Assembly (NCBI RefSeq): GCF_932294415.1
Contig: NC_065545.1
Location: 41,392,327 to 41,456,326, forward strand
Source: Quercus robur
Taxonomy: Eukaryota; Streptophyta; Magnoliopsida; Fagales; Fagaceae
Reading direction: 5' to 3'
DNA length: 64,000 bases
The position numbers and the translations under genes are program-made. The notes beneath the pieces were generated by a model. The model searched no databases. It was not told the origin of the DNA and saw only the letters and a list, made by a program, of their open reading frames with translations. This document shows positions 1-10,496 of this stretch, piece by piece (the first letter of the stretch is position 1; the number at the start of each line of letters is the position of its first letter).

Positions 1-1780
1 GCCCATAGTTGGTCAAGAATTCTAAGAATATCCCAAACTATTTTTTTCCTACATTTAGACCTGATGATCCTCCTAACAGAGGTACTTGGGCAAACTTTAA
101 GGAACCAATCCGCCCCCTTCAAGATCATTTAGGATTCCTTGTTATACAGAGACAGTCAAGAGTCCGTAAATATCCATAAGCCCCACAAGATCATTTAGGA
201 TACTCCTGTTAAAGAGTCCCTAAATGCCTTCAGCACATGTTTTTTAGGATTCCCTTGTTTAACAGATAAAGAGTCCTTAAAATGCCCCCAAATAAGTTTA
301 ATAACTTCCCCTATCAGGCTGTTAAATTGTTTTAAAAATACTCCTCCCAGTTATATTCCCTAGTGATAACCAAAATCTCCAGTGGTAATAATACCTCTAA
401 GACTTCCATTGTAATATATAGCTAGGTTGTTCTTAAAATAAAAATTAAAAAAATAGATTTTTTTTTTTTTAAATTAGGATTTCCTTTGTCATACAGTTAG
501 TAACTTAGTAGATTTTAAACACAAAAAGCTCTATATTATTAAATGTTCCCTTGTCATACAATTAATAGATTCTAATAAATATCCCAAATTATTCCTTAGA
601 ACTCCCCTTGTAAATATAGCTAAGTCCTAAGTTGCTGTATGACTCTTTTAAGAATCCCCTTGTTCTTATCAAAAAACAGAATCCCCCTGTTATACAGTTA
701 AGAGATTCCGAATAACAGCTTGATGATCATGATTTCCACTACACACCTAGGTTAAAATCTAGTCACAAAACTTGGTATCCTCTCTTTACATTGGTGTTGC
801 TTGTTCAAGCTTTGAAAATTACGGAAATTCTATGAACACCTCATTTTTAACCTCACCTCACCAAGAGAAAATTGTAATTTTGACCATTGGATTTCTAAAT
901 TCTTAATTAAAGACAAATCTAGAAGAGATTTGGATGAAAACAACATATCATGTGATTAAATCAGACCACGGATTAAAAATTATAACTAAATCAAAAGTTA
1001 ATGGTTAATACCTAATATGCATTCCATAGTCAAAGTGCTTGCTGTGATTCATCATGTTTCTCAAATTTCACCAACGCATAGGGATTAGGGAAGGCAAATT
1101 AGGATGTGTTTGAATGTCACTCACACTTTAATTCATCGCAAAATTCACAACTTACAAATTTCAAAATTTATCATAGTTTTGGCCAACTATATCTACACAT
1201 GATCTTCAAACTGGGGGAAAAAGCATTTGAAAACTTCTCCTAACTCATGTTCATATCATAATTACACCATGAAAATGATAATGAATTAAGAATCCATTCT
1301 ATTTATAAATTGTCTGTATACTACTATAGGCTGCAATGTTAGAACAAACTCGTGCTCCCCATCCAAATATTGAAACACTTTTTAATCAAAGTTCATAATT
1401 TATTAGTACAAATACACCAACTTTTTGCTCATTTGAATGCCATTAACCCCTTAAAATAAGGGAATTTTGACCACCTTTCAACCAAAAAGAATGTTAGTAT
1501 ATGAATTACTAGTATATATATATGGATGAACCCCACACAAAGCTGGCCTGATATGTATAACAGCATGAGCAGTAGCGTGATGAGAGATGAGAGCAGCAAG
1601 TTTGTTTGGAACCGTAAAGAAAATCCAAGGGGGAGCAGTTGAAAGCTGATGTGATGAATGATGTGTGCACTGTGCTCTACTCCTCTTCCAGCCCCATTAT
1701 TAGGGCATCATTACTAACAACAAATTTTATTCTCTCATGTCATCCTCACTCTAATATCAATCAATATATCTCGTTAGGCT
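1..1780. other. AT-rich intergenic DNA without a gene
   Basis: No reading frame here looks like a protein. The first 730 bases hold a degenerate short repeat, described separately. The rest is unique-looking AT-rich sequence with a short TA run near 1513. Confidence 0.6.
60..730 (+). repeat. Degenerate short interspersed tandem repeat
   Basis: Phrases such as TTAGGATTCC, CTTGTTATACAG and AAGAGTCC..TAAATG recur about every 55-80 bases, for example near 128, 195, 247, 475, 548, 645 and 690. Spacing and sequence vary, so this is an old, decayed tandem array. I recognise no family. Confidence 0.5.
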
Positions 1781-1910
1781 TTTGGGTTTGTTAACACACT
1801 TACAAATGGGCAACAAGATAGGTTTTGACAATGAGATGCTATTTTGTGCAAGATATTTTATTTTATTTTATGAATGGTTCGATAGTTTTTGGAAGAGGAT
1901 TTGGAGTTTA

Positions 1911-2117
1911 GAAGTTTGTTTGGGATCCGCTTATTTTGCTGAAATTGAAAAACTTTTTGTTGAAAATACTGTAGATAAAGGTAAAAGTAAGCTGAAATAG
2001 TATAGTAGAACCCTTGAATAATACCAAAAAGTACAGTGGAGCTCATATATAGTAGCAAAAATAAGCTAAATAGTAAAATAAGCTAGCTTTTTAAGCTGAG
2101 CCAAATGCACACTAAAT
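1911..2117. mobile_element. Small MITE-like element
   Basis: The left end resembles GTTTGTTTGGGATCCGCTTA. The right end, read in reverse, resembles GTGCATTTGGCTCAGCTTA, giving imperfect terminal inverted repeats. The body has the phrase ATACCAAAAAGTACAGT, which also occurs near 51,915 and 57,330, so this is a dispersed family in the window. No target duplication could be fixed. Confidence 0.5.
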
Positions 2118-2289
2118 GTCTTAGTTGAAACACCAGAAAATACCAACCAATTAAGTTACAGGGGTTTTAACTAATGCAAGAGAAATTTGTTACATTACCC
2201 CCAATCTTTTGGTCTTAGATATACATAAGTCAATTGTTGCAAAATATAAAATTTGACAAATAAAGACTTATTATTCTCTATAAAATAGC

Positions 2290-2905
2290 CAAATACAACA
2301 AAATTTGGCTACAACTTTACTCGATATCTTTTTATTGAATATGAATTTTGACAAATTCACCATTAAATTACATTTTCTTTTTATATCATCAATGTTTGCA
2401 AAATCTTCAAAATATCAAAGATTAATAGCTATGTCATTAATCAAATGTTTAAATTTTAAATTTTTATAATCTATAATTATGCATAAAAAATAAGCTTGGA
2501 TCGAATAGTAAATAATTCTAATTGACACGATATTCGACATGCATGTCAATCGGATGCTACCATGGATCTACATCTATTTATAAGCTTCTTCACATTTTTG
2601 TGTGTTCTTCTGATACTCTAATCTTTGAATTATGTGTTCTTACACTCTTAATATACATGTCAAATTTTGTATCAGTTAGATATTTTTATAGATCTATAAG
2701 TTTATATTTTATGCATAATTTTAAACTACAAAAACTTGCAATTTAATAATTTATTGATGACATAGTTATTAATTTTTAATTTTCTAAAAATTTTGCAAAC
2801 ATGAAGGATATAAAAAGAAGATGTAATCTAATGGTGAATTTGTCAAAATTCACCTCCAATAATAACATATTGAGCAAGATTGTAACTTAAGGCTACAACC
2901 AATTT
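2290..2905. mobile_element. Foldback-type element with about 190-bp inverted arms
   Basis: The left arm (about 2290-2485) and the reverse complement of the right arm (about 2695-2905) match over most of their length. Both contain GAATTTTGACAAATTCACCATTA, the phrase for a TTTGCAAAAT stretch, TAACTATGTCAT and an end at TTATGCAT. The roughly 210-bp centre has no coding potential. Related arm sequence recurs near 41,985-42,130 and 60,520-60,750. This is probably a non-autonomous DNA transposon; its superfamily is unknown. Confidence 0.6.
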
Positions 2906-4115
2906 TGTAACTAAATTTTGTCATTTTTTTTTTTTTTTTTGGCTTTTTTGATGAACCATGGCAAGAAGCCATGAACAATTTGATTAAATCCAAAACTGAG
3001 GCAAATACAAAATAGGTCAATTAAGCCAAACTGTCCTCTTTCTACACGCATTTGAGCACTCAACTTCATTTATGCTTAGTTCTCCACACACAAAACATTT
3101 CGTTTATGCTTACTAGCTTTTTTTTTTTTTTTTTCAATTTCACTTTCGAAATGCTAGATGAAATATTCGAAGAACTTTTCTCTCTAAATTGCTAAAGCGA
3201 AAAAACAAAAACAAAAAATCTTAAACCTAATTTTTTTTTCCTTATTTTTTATTTCACTATGCAGAGAAATTATCTTGCTTAAATTTTGTAGAGAATTTTT
3301 GGTCGAATCAACAAATAATATGCTATTCATACCGAATTGGATGATGTCTTTGAAATTGTGGAACTTAGATATGGCATCCATGTTTAGGGGGATTTGAAGG
3401 TTTTTCTCAAGGTTTTTCTTTCTAATTCAAAGAGCAGCAACTTGTGTAACTTTGATGGGTTTTTAGCACTTGATCAAGTTTGCAAAATTCGTAAAACTAG
3501 CTAAGTTATGAGCGGTGCAACTTATTATTAGTTTTCTCCAATATTTCAATAAGATTTATCTTAATTGGTTGGCACCTTAATTTCTAATAAAAATATTCAA
3601 GATTCAGATCCCCACCCTCAACTATCAATGTATAAAAAAAAAAATTGTTAATAATTTTCCCTTTAAAAAAGGGTAAGCTTTAGTTATTTTATAGATAAAA
3701 TAGAAAGACACTAAGAATAGTGTAGTGATTTGATCATACTATATATGTGTGTTTGTGTGTGTGTGCGCGCGCGTGCCTCAACTATCAATGTATAAAAAAA
3801 ATTGTTAATAATTTTCCCTTTAAAAAACGGTAAGCTTTAGTTATTTTATATATAAAATAGAAAGACACTAAGAATAGTGTAGTGATTTGATCATACTATA
3901 TATATGTGTGTGTGTGTGTGTGTTTACAAATTAAAAATTGCATGATATAGTGGCTCATATAGATAGGCATGTTTCACGCCTACTAAAAAAATGTAAATAT
4001 CCTTCAATTATTTTTTTTTACATTCTTGATTTTATGTTACTAAAGTTTTTTTTTTTTTTTTTCCTTTTTGTTGGACATTGTTTCAATTGTTTCAAAAACA
4101 ACTAATTTGAGTAAG
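2906..4115. other. AT-rich intergenic DNA with poly-T tracts
   Basis: No gene is visible. The stretch contains T-runs near 2927, 3119 and 4047 and an imperfect 159-bp tandem duplication (separate entry). It ends at the target duplication of the next LTR element. Confidence 0.5.
3618..3929 (+). repeat. Two-copy tandem duplication, about 159-bp unit, with TG microsatellites
   Basis: The sequence starting CAACTATCAATGTATAAAAA at 3619 is repeated at 3778 with only small changes. Each copy ends in a TG-rich microsatellite (3752-3775 and 3904-3921). Confidence 0.8.
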
Positions 4116-4120
4116 AATAC

Positions 4121-4680
4121 TGATGAAGTGCAAATCGTCAGTCTTGTAGGTTTGTCCAGATGGAGCCGTATCTTCGTCGGTGTCACTGTGAAACTGGTAA
4201 GGTAGCTCCCTTAAGGTGGACACCGGTGTGGTGCCTGTCACAACGTCTCCGATGCCAAAATCAGTATAAGAGAACTTTGAGGAAATAACAAAGTATCAGA
4301 ATAACTAGAAATGCTTTGAGGTGTGTCTGTGTCCCTTGTGTTGGTGTTGTGAGGGCTTTATATATGCTCCCACAGCCCCTAGCCGTTGTGGTTGTTAATG
4401 TGGTTTTAATGTCTCTTTTGGTAACGTCTCATGCTTAGTAATGTGTGCCTTAATGAGGCATCCAACGGTCTGTACAGCTGGTCTGGTAACCGGTCGGGAC
4501 ATTATTGGCTGTATTGAATGGTTTTGTTACCTTCGTCAGTGATATGGACATGTGGTTAGTTCGTCTCAGAGGACAGCCTCGTCGGTCTCGATGAGGTCGT
4601 CCAAGAAAGGTGAGTTCGTCAGTCCCATCAGATGGTGAGTTCGTCAGTCCCATCAAAGGGTGAGTTCGTCAGTACCATCA
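4121..4680 (-). repeat. 3' LTR of the gag/deleted-pol element
   Basis: This 560-bp repeat starts TGATGAAGTG and ends CCATCA. It is the downstream LTR because the element reads on the minus strand. Its end has three short repeats of GTGAGTTCGTCAGTCCCATCA. Confidence 0.9.
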
Positions 4681-4693
4681 GATGCCCCCCAGG
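4681..4693 (-). other. Polypurine tract
   Basis: Read on the minus strand the bases next to the LTR are CCTGGGGGGCATC. That is a G-run directly upstream of the 3' LTR, as expected for plus-strand DNA priming. Confidence 0.7.
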
Positions 4694-4740
4694 TTCTGTG
4701 GTCGTCGTGATGTGTTATGACGACCACCAGAAGATGAAAG

Positions 4741-4990
4741 GTTTCCTGATCAGACATGGCTCTTAGAGGCAGAGAACTCAAAGTTGAAAAAAGACTTGAT
4801 TATCACCATGGACGAGGCCAACACACTAAAGGAGAAGATCAAGGTCATCGCTGTTAAGGCCGTTAAGACTTTTCAGCAGACTGAAGATCTATTACAATAC
4901 CTCGTCAAGCACCCAACTGGAGCGAATCTGGGGAACCTTGATCTTGAGGACATAGACAAAGAAATCTTGAGGACGTTAGTAACTTACATC
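4741..4990 (+). pseudogene. Antisense reading-frame remnant (coiled-coil C-terminal part)
   Basis: An open stretch on the plus strand, antisense to the element, encodes a charged heptad-like sequence. It includes MDEANTLKEKIKV and, further on, YLVKHPTGANLGNLDLEDID, and then runs into the minisatellite. I recall similar coiled-coil proteins from antisense genes lying between pol and the 3' LTR of plant Tat-type elements, and the position here fits. The N-terminal part is absent and no start codon is convincing. I infer a truncated relic; function is unknown. Confidence 0.45.
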
Positions 4991-6340
4991 CGTCCAGGCG
5001 GAATCTTGTTACTTAGTCAGTTATTTTGTGACTTACACCCATTGAAGGGATCTTGTCATTTTTGGCTTCGTCATTAACTTACATCCGTCCAGGTGGAATC
5101 TTGTTACTTAGCCAGTTTTGGCTTCATCAGTAAATTACATCCGTCCAGGCGGAATCTTGTTACTTAGCCAGTTTTTTTTTTTTTTTTTGTGACTTACACC
5201 CATTGAAGGGATCTTGTCATTTTTGGTTTCGTCAGTAACTTACATCCGTCCAGGCGAAATCTTGTTACTTAGCCAGTTTTGGCTTCGTCAGTAACTTACA
5301 TCCGTCCAGGCGGAATCTTGTTACTTAGCCAGTTATTTTGTGACTTACACCCATTGAAGGGATCTTGTCATTTTTGGCTTCTTTAGTAACTTACATCCGT
5401 CCAGGCGGAATCTTGTTACTTAGCCAGTTTTGGCTTCGTCAGTAACTTACATCCGTCCAGGCGGAATCTTGTTACTTAGCCAGTTATTTTGTGACTTACA
5501 CCCATTGAACGGATCTTGTCATTTTTGGCCTCGTCAGTAACTTACATCCATCCAGGCGGAATCTTGTTACTTAGCCAGTTTTGGTTTCGTCAGTAACTTA
5601 CATCCGTCCAGGCGGAATCTTGTTACTTAGCTAGTTTTTTTGTGACTTACACCCATTGAAGGGATCTTGTCATTTTTGGCTTCGTCAGTAACTTACATCC
5701 GTCCAAGCGGAATCTTGTTACTTAGCTAGTTTTGGCTTCGTTAGTAACTTACATCCGTCCAGGCAGAATCTTGTTACTTAGCCAGTTTTTTTGTGACTTA
5801 CACCCATTGAAGGGATCTTGTCATTTTTGGTTTCGTCAGTAACTTACATCCGTCCAAGCGGAATCTTGTTACTTAGCCAGTTTTGGCTTCGTCAGTAACT
5901 TACATCCGTCCAGGCAGAATCTTGTTACTTAGCCAGTTATTTTGTGACTTACACCCATTGAAGGGATCTTGTCATTTTTGGCTTCGTCAGTAACTTACAT
6001 CCATCCAGGCGGAATCTTGTTACTTAGCCAGTTTTGGCTTCGTCAGTAACTTACATCCGTCCAGGCGGAATCTTGTTACTTAGCCAGTTTTTTTGTGACT
6101 TACACCCATTGAAGGGATCTTGTCATTTTTGGCTTCGTCAGTAACTTACATCCGTCCAGGCGGAATCTTGTTACTTAGCTAGTTTTGGCTTCGTCAGTAA
6201 CTTACATCCGTCCAGGCAGAATCTTGTTACTTAGCCAGTTTTTTTGTGACTTACACCCATTGAAGGGATCTTGTCATTTTTGGCTTCGTCAGTAGCTTAC
6301 ATCCGTCCAGGCGGAATCTTGTTACTTAGCCAGTTTTTGT
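4977..6340 (-). repeat. Minisatellite, about nine copies of a 152-bp unit
   Basis: The phrase AAGGGATCTTGTCATTTTTGG recurs near 5044, 5200, 5357, 5507, 5658, 5811, 5962, 6113 and 6263. Each 152-bp unit has two related halves: ACTTACATCCGTCCAGGCGG with GTTACTTAGCCAG, and TTTGTGACTTACACCCATTG. The array lies between the end of pol and the 3' LTR, in the element's 3' untranslated region. The copies are highly alike, which implies recent expansion. Confidence 0.95.
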
Positions 6341-6430
6341 TTTTTTAAGCTGCTCGATTTGCTCGCGCTAAGTCATTGGCTGAATAGTTTTTTTATTGCT
6401 TTCAAAAATGAATACAACTGTCTGTTACAT

Positions 6431-6590
6431 CTATTGATGGTACTTCTTCAAGTGCCCAATGTTCCCTGGTTGCGGTAGTTTTTGCCCGTCTATGGTCTCC
6501 AGGTGATAACTGCCTTGTTTGGAGTAATAGGCGACCCGGTAGGGTCCTTCCCAGGTTAGGTCGAGTTTCCCTTGGGCAGGGTCTTTTCCA
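6431..6590 (-). pseudogene. C-terminal tail of gypsy pol, rest deleted
   Basis: Read on the minus strand, one frame gives DPAQGKLDLTWEGPYRV and then LETIDGQKLPQPGNIGHLKK, ending in TAG at 6431-6433. This is the characteristic end of plant gypsy pol, after the integrase; the intact 12.9-23.5 kb element shows the equivalent WEGPYRV and LPRPWNVHNLKKF. It overlaps the end of gag in a different frame. About 1,200 expected pol codons are missing upstream, so the segment marks a deletion breakpoint. It is not a functional protein. Confidence 0.8.
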
Positions 6591-7461
6591 CATCCTTTAT
6601 CGTGGCTAAAGCATATTCAGCGTTCATGTACTTCTGTGCCTTCAGGAGCATCTCTGCCATTGTCTTTGGTGGATTCTTCGCAAGTGAAGCCACAAGATCT
6701 CTGGATCTCAGTCCTGCTTTGAAGGTTGTCAGTTGCACCTTGTCATCAGCTTCGTCCACCTCTAGAGTCTCCCGAGTAAAGCGTTTCACGTACGACCTTA
6801 GGGTTTCCTTCTCTCCCTGTCTAATGGTGAGTAAGTGGTCTGCCGGCCTCTTTGGACGCTGCCCCCCTATGAAATGACGCAAGAAGGCATTGCTTAATTG
6901 CTCAAAGTTGTCCACGAACGATGTCGGCAACTTTGTGAACCATTCCCCTGCAGCTCCTTTGAGAGTGGTGGGAAAAGAACGACACAATATCTCATCGGGT
7001 GGCTGTTGAAGACCTAGCATCATCTTGAAGGTATTAAGGTGATCTTGAGGGTCTCTGAGTCCGTCGAACGACTCAAGCTGAGGTAAACGAAACTTTGACG
7101 GCACGGGGCATTGAAGTACCGCCACGGTGAAGGGTGAATCTGTGGCCCTTACCATTCTGTCTACGCTTCGGTCTGTCTTCTCCTTGATGGTGTTTCTCAG
7201 TTCGTCCATCTCCTTCCTCATCTCTCGAAGGAGGTCTGAATTCTGTTCATCTGGAGTAATTGGTCTTTGATGAATGCTCACCCTATGGCTATCCCCTTCT
7301 CCTTCCACGTTATCCTTGGATCGATTATCCTCATGTTGAGCCTGCTGAACCTGTTGAAGCCGTAGCTTCATTTCCTGATTTTGTTTGGTGAGTTCTTCAA
7401 TGGTGGCTGCAAGAGCTTGAACTTGCTGGGCCAAGGCTGCGGAATCTGGATTGGGTTCCAT
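6556..7461 (-). CDS. Gag polyprotein of a Tat-like Ty3/gypsy element
   Basis: This 301-codon frame starts at the ATG 75 bases inside the 5' LTR. Residues 1-100 form a coiled coil rich in Q, E and K (for example ELTKQNQEMKLRLQQ). Residues about 125-290 match the retrotransposon gag family: LPQLESFDGLRDPQDHL, then GAAGEWFTKLP, then the FLRHFIGGQRPK region and LLTIRQGEKETLRSYVKRF. Gag forms the cytoplasmic particle that packages element RNA. The usual zinc knuckle is missing, because the frame is cut at about residue 290 and runs on to TAA through the pol tail read out of frame. The gag core itself has no internal stop, so a product could still be made. It is certainly gag; whether it is expressed is unknown. 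Confidence 0.85.
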   Translation of the reverse strand: MEPNPDSAALAQQVQALAATIEELTKQNQEMKLRLQQVQQAQHEDNRSKDNVEGEGDSHRVSIHQRPITPDEQNSDLLREMRKEMDELRNTIKEKTDRSVDRMVRATDSPFTVAVLQCPVPSKFRLPQLESFDGLRDPQDHLNTFKMMLGLQQPPDEILCRSFPTTLKGAAGEWFTKLPTSFVDNFEQLSNAFLRHFIGGQRPKRPADHLLTIRQGEKETLRSYVKRFTRETLEVDEADDKVQLTTFKAGLRSRDLVASLAKNPPKTMAEMLLKAQKYMNAEYALATIKDVEKTLPKGNST

Positions 7462-7518
7462 CTGAACGTAGAAGTTGATGGAAACTACGTTTTCAAATAT
7501 GAATCTGAAAATATCGTT

Positions 7519-7537
7519 CCCATAGACGGCGCCAAAC
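7519..7537 (-). other. Primer-binding site region
   Basis: Read on the minus strand, the bases directly after the 5' LTR are GTTTGGCGCCGTCTATGGGA. The TGGCGCCGTCT core is common next to the 5' LTR of plant gypsy elements and is shared with the element at 43-46 kb. I did not assign the tRNA. Confidence 0.65.
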
Positions 7538-8097
7538 TGATGAAGTGCAAATCGTCAGTCTTGTAGGTTCGTCCAGATGGAGCCGTATCTTCATCGGTGT
7601 CACTGTGAAACTGGTAAGGTAGCTCCCTTAAGGTGGACACTGGTGTGGTGCCTGCCACAACGTCTCCGATGCCAAAATCAGTATAAGAGAACTTTGAGGA
7701 AATAACAAAGTATCAGAATAACTAGAAATGCTTTGAGGTGTGTCTGTGTCCCTTATGTTGGTGTTGTGAGGGCTTTATATATGCTCCCACAGCCCCTAGC
7801 CGTTGTGGTTGTTAATGTAGTTTTAATGTCTCTTTTGGTAACGTCTCATGCTTAGTAATGTGTGCCTTAATGAGGCATCCAACGGTCTGTACAGCTGGTC
7901 TTGTAACCGGTCGGGACATTATTGGCTGTATTGAATGGTTTTGTTACCTTCGTCAGTGATATGGACATGTGGTTAGTTCGTCTCAGAGGACAGCCTCGTC
8001 GGTCTCGATGAGGTTGTCCAAGAAAGGTGAGTTCGTCAGTCCCATCAGATGGTGAGTTCGTCAGTCCCATCAAAGGGTGAGTTCGTCAGTCCCATCA
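7538..8097 (-). repeat. 5' LTR of the gag/deleted-pol element
   Basis: This 560-bp copy is aligned end to end with 4121-4680. On the minus strand it carries the promoter for gag. Confidence 0.9.
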
Positions 8098-8102
8098 AAT
8101 AC

Positions 8103-8309
8103 CATATTTCAAATCAACTGTTCCACACATAAATTTTTTTTTTTTTAAAAAAAAGAAGCAATTGTTTCTCATTTAAATCTTAGAAAAATGATATTAAAAT
8201 TTCATTATGCTTAAAATAATTAATATAACAAAATAAATATATTCATTCTATTAGTTATCTTTCTAATTGCATAAAATAAATACTACAATGTAAATCCCCC
8301 CCCCCCCCA

Positions 8310-8343
<34 letters not shown>

Positions 8344-8942
8344 TACATGTCACGAAAAGAAGTTAGAAAATTTTAAGGGTTAAGATTAATTTTAATGAAT
8401 TCACAAATTTTTTTTTTATGGTTTTTGTGTCAATTGTTGCCAAAGCAACTAAACATGAGGAATATTGTAAATCTATTATTATTCCTACTAAAAATTATTT
8501 CTTATATAGAGTCTATAAAAATCGTCCATTTGAGTTTTGAGTTTTGGCAGTACCTTGAGTAAAATTTGTCATGAGGGTTTTAAAAATACTTAGCCTCAAC
8601 AATCTTTCTCTAAAACAATTGTGACTTTGGCCATATATTTCTAAAATTTTCAAGTACCTCAAGACAATACTGTTAAGAAATCGATTGTGATGGCCTAAGA
8701 GTACATAGCGTAAGAAGAAAGATGTGAGAGAGGATGAGAGGAAGAAGATGATGACATGGAGGAGAGTGGACAGTTAATGCTTTTTTTTCCCCTTTAATAA
8801 GAATAATTAATGCCTAAATCACTAATTTTTAGAGAATGATTATGACATTACCATGTATATTTTTTCACCCTTAGATCTAAAAGAAATCAACGGTCTCAAA
8901 AAGGTGTGATTCTTGTGAAGCTACACCAATTGTAATTTGAAC

Positions 8943-8984
<42 letters not shown>

Positions 8985-9234
8985 TGGATTTTTATATGGT
9001 TCAAAAATACCCTCATTAATGAAAGGTAACTTCATTTAGAAATAGAGTCATAAATGTCAAATAACAAATTTTATTTTAAATTCAAAATGAGAATTCCTAA
9101 AATTTAGGATTTGTTTCCCTTCACGTTCAAAAAAGAAATTATGGTTACTACTTATCTCAAAAGTTTATCATTTTTATTTGCTTGAAAAATAAAAATAAAA
9201 AATATTTATATATATTTCTAAATTATAATAAATG
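8103..9234. other. AT-rich intergenic DNA with microsatellites
   Basis: No gene was recognised. The stretch contains a C-run and a CA/TA microsatellite at about 8298-8341 and a CT microsatellite at 8946-8981. Confidence 0.5.
8946..8981 (+). repeat. CT microsatellite
   Basis: An uninterrupted CT dinucleotide run of about 18 units; likely to vary in length between individuals. Confidence 0.95.
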
Positions 9235-9239
9235 CAAAT

Positions 9240-10016
9240 TGTAGGGATAAGGGCCAAAAATCATATATTGCGCCTTGGGCTTTGTCCGAGGACATTGATA
9301 GGTCCGAGGAGAACAAATAATTACTAGGGGTTCCCATTTAAAGTCTCATAAGTAGGGAACGAATGGAAGGTGATCCAAGGAGGAACTCCTCCTCGGATAT
9401 GATGAATGTAGCTCAAGTATCTATTCCAGCGATTAAAACGATCTTCCAAAAAGCTCCAATGATAGGAACATGCCTCATGAACATATGAGAAGAAAGGAAA
9501 CCCAAAAATATCTAAAGAAAAACTGCTACCACCGCATTAAATGCATTACAGCTACTTTTCTGGCCACATTTATGTGGAGAAGACCTCTGAACAGTGCTGC
9601 CTTGGCTATCACAACTCACAAAAAGCCAAAGAGGGTGTCTGATGGGACAAATACTCAAGTAAGGGCTCAAACGATCAACAAGTGTAGGATCAAGATGATC
9701 CTAAGGGAGCTATATAATGTGAGAGATCCTCCATGAGGCAGAGGACTGGGAAAATAGAAATAGAACATTGTAGCAATCTAAATTGTCTTTATATCCAGTT
9801 GTGATCAATTTATTTAAGGTGACCTCCTCGGACTGAAAGTCTATTGATATCAAAACCTTTTATTTGTGTTTGATCGTCATTTAATTTAGTACTAGTTGTT
9901 GTCCAACTCACTAGGGCTTAGTTCTTTGATCCACTCTCTATAAATTTTATTGTATTGGGCTTACTGGGCCAAGGTCTCATGCATATTGGACTTGGACTAT
10001 AAATCTGGTCCTTACA
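9240..10016 (+). mobile_element. Solo LTR
   Basis: The 777-bp sequence starts TGTAGGGATAAGG and ends GGTCCTTACA, so its ends form the inverted repeat TGTA/TACA. It is flanked by a perfect 5-bp target duplication CAAAT (9235-9239 and 10017-10021). CTATATAATG near 9711 could be the TATA box, in which case transcription is rightwards. There is no second LTR or coding region, so this is the product of LTR-LTR recombination. The 88-codon frame inside it is not a gene. Confidence 0.85.
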
Positions 10017-10496
10017 CAAATTATTATGTTTTATTCAAAAAAATAGAGAGCATCTAAGCATGCGCATACTCAGAAGCTAGTGTGTGTATATTGATTTTCA
10101 AATTTCCTAGCCAAAAAAATAATAATAATAATAAAATCAATTTGTCCAACCTAAAATAATTGCTGCTTGTATTTACTTGCGTTGATTCATATTCTGCTGT
10201 TTATATATTTTTCCCGCATGACACAACCCACAGGTCTCTTTCAATCTAGTTTAATTAACAGATTTAATGATTGCAATTGAAAATAAAATTATTTTTAATT
10301 GATTTATAATTTAAAATATTCGCGGGATATTTAATTTCATTATTTTCTTGGGTATGTCATAATTTCTTAAAGATATTTTTTTTTTAATCAAAAAAGAAAA
10401 TTCCTTAAAAGATATGCAATTTCCCAAATATTCTCTTCTTTTCTTCTTTTTTCTTTTTTCTTTTTTTTTTTTTGGGAAGAAACCCTATAATATTAT

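Larger units (their letters stand above)
4116..8102 (-). mobile_element. Complete non-autonomous Ty3/gypsy LTR retrotransposon (gag plus deleted pol)
   Basis: Two 560-bp direct repeats (4121-4680 and 7538-8097) start TG and end CA. They are flanked by a perfect 5-bp target duplication AATAC (4116-4120 and 8098-8102). A primer-binding-like GGCGCCGTC motif inside the right LTR and a G-rich polypurine tract inside the left LTR fix transcription on the minus strand. The internal part, in element order, is gag, the last about 50 codons of pol in another frame, a 152-bp minisatellite, an antisense reading-frame remnant and the polypurine tract. By eye the LTRs differ at about nine positions in 560, mostly CpG-type transitions, so insertion is fairly recent. 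With protease, reverse transcriptase and integrase missing, it must have relied on a relative for mobility. Confidence 0.9.

Noticed and set aside
4450-4656. 68-codon frame, also at 7,867-8,073
   Set aside because: It lies in the LTRs and is duplicated only because the LTRs are.
8298-8341. C-run plus CA repeat as a possible structural element
   Set aside because: Ordinary compound microsatellite.
9470-9736. 88-codon frame
   Set aside because: It is within a solo LTR and has no protein resemblance.
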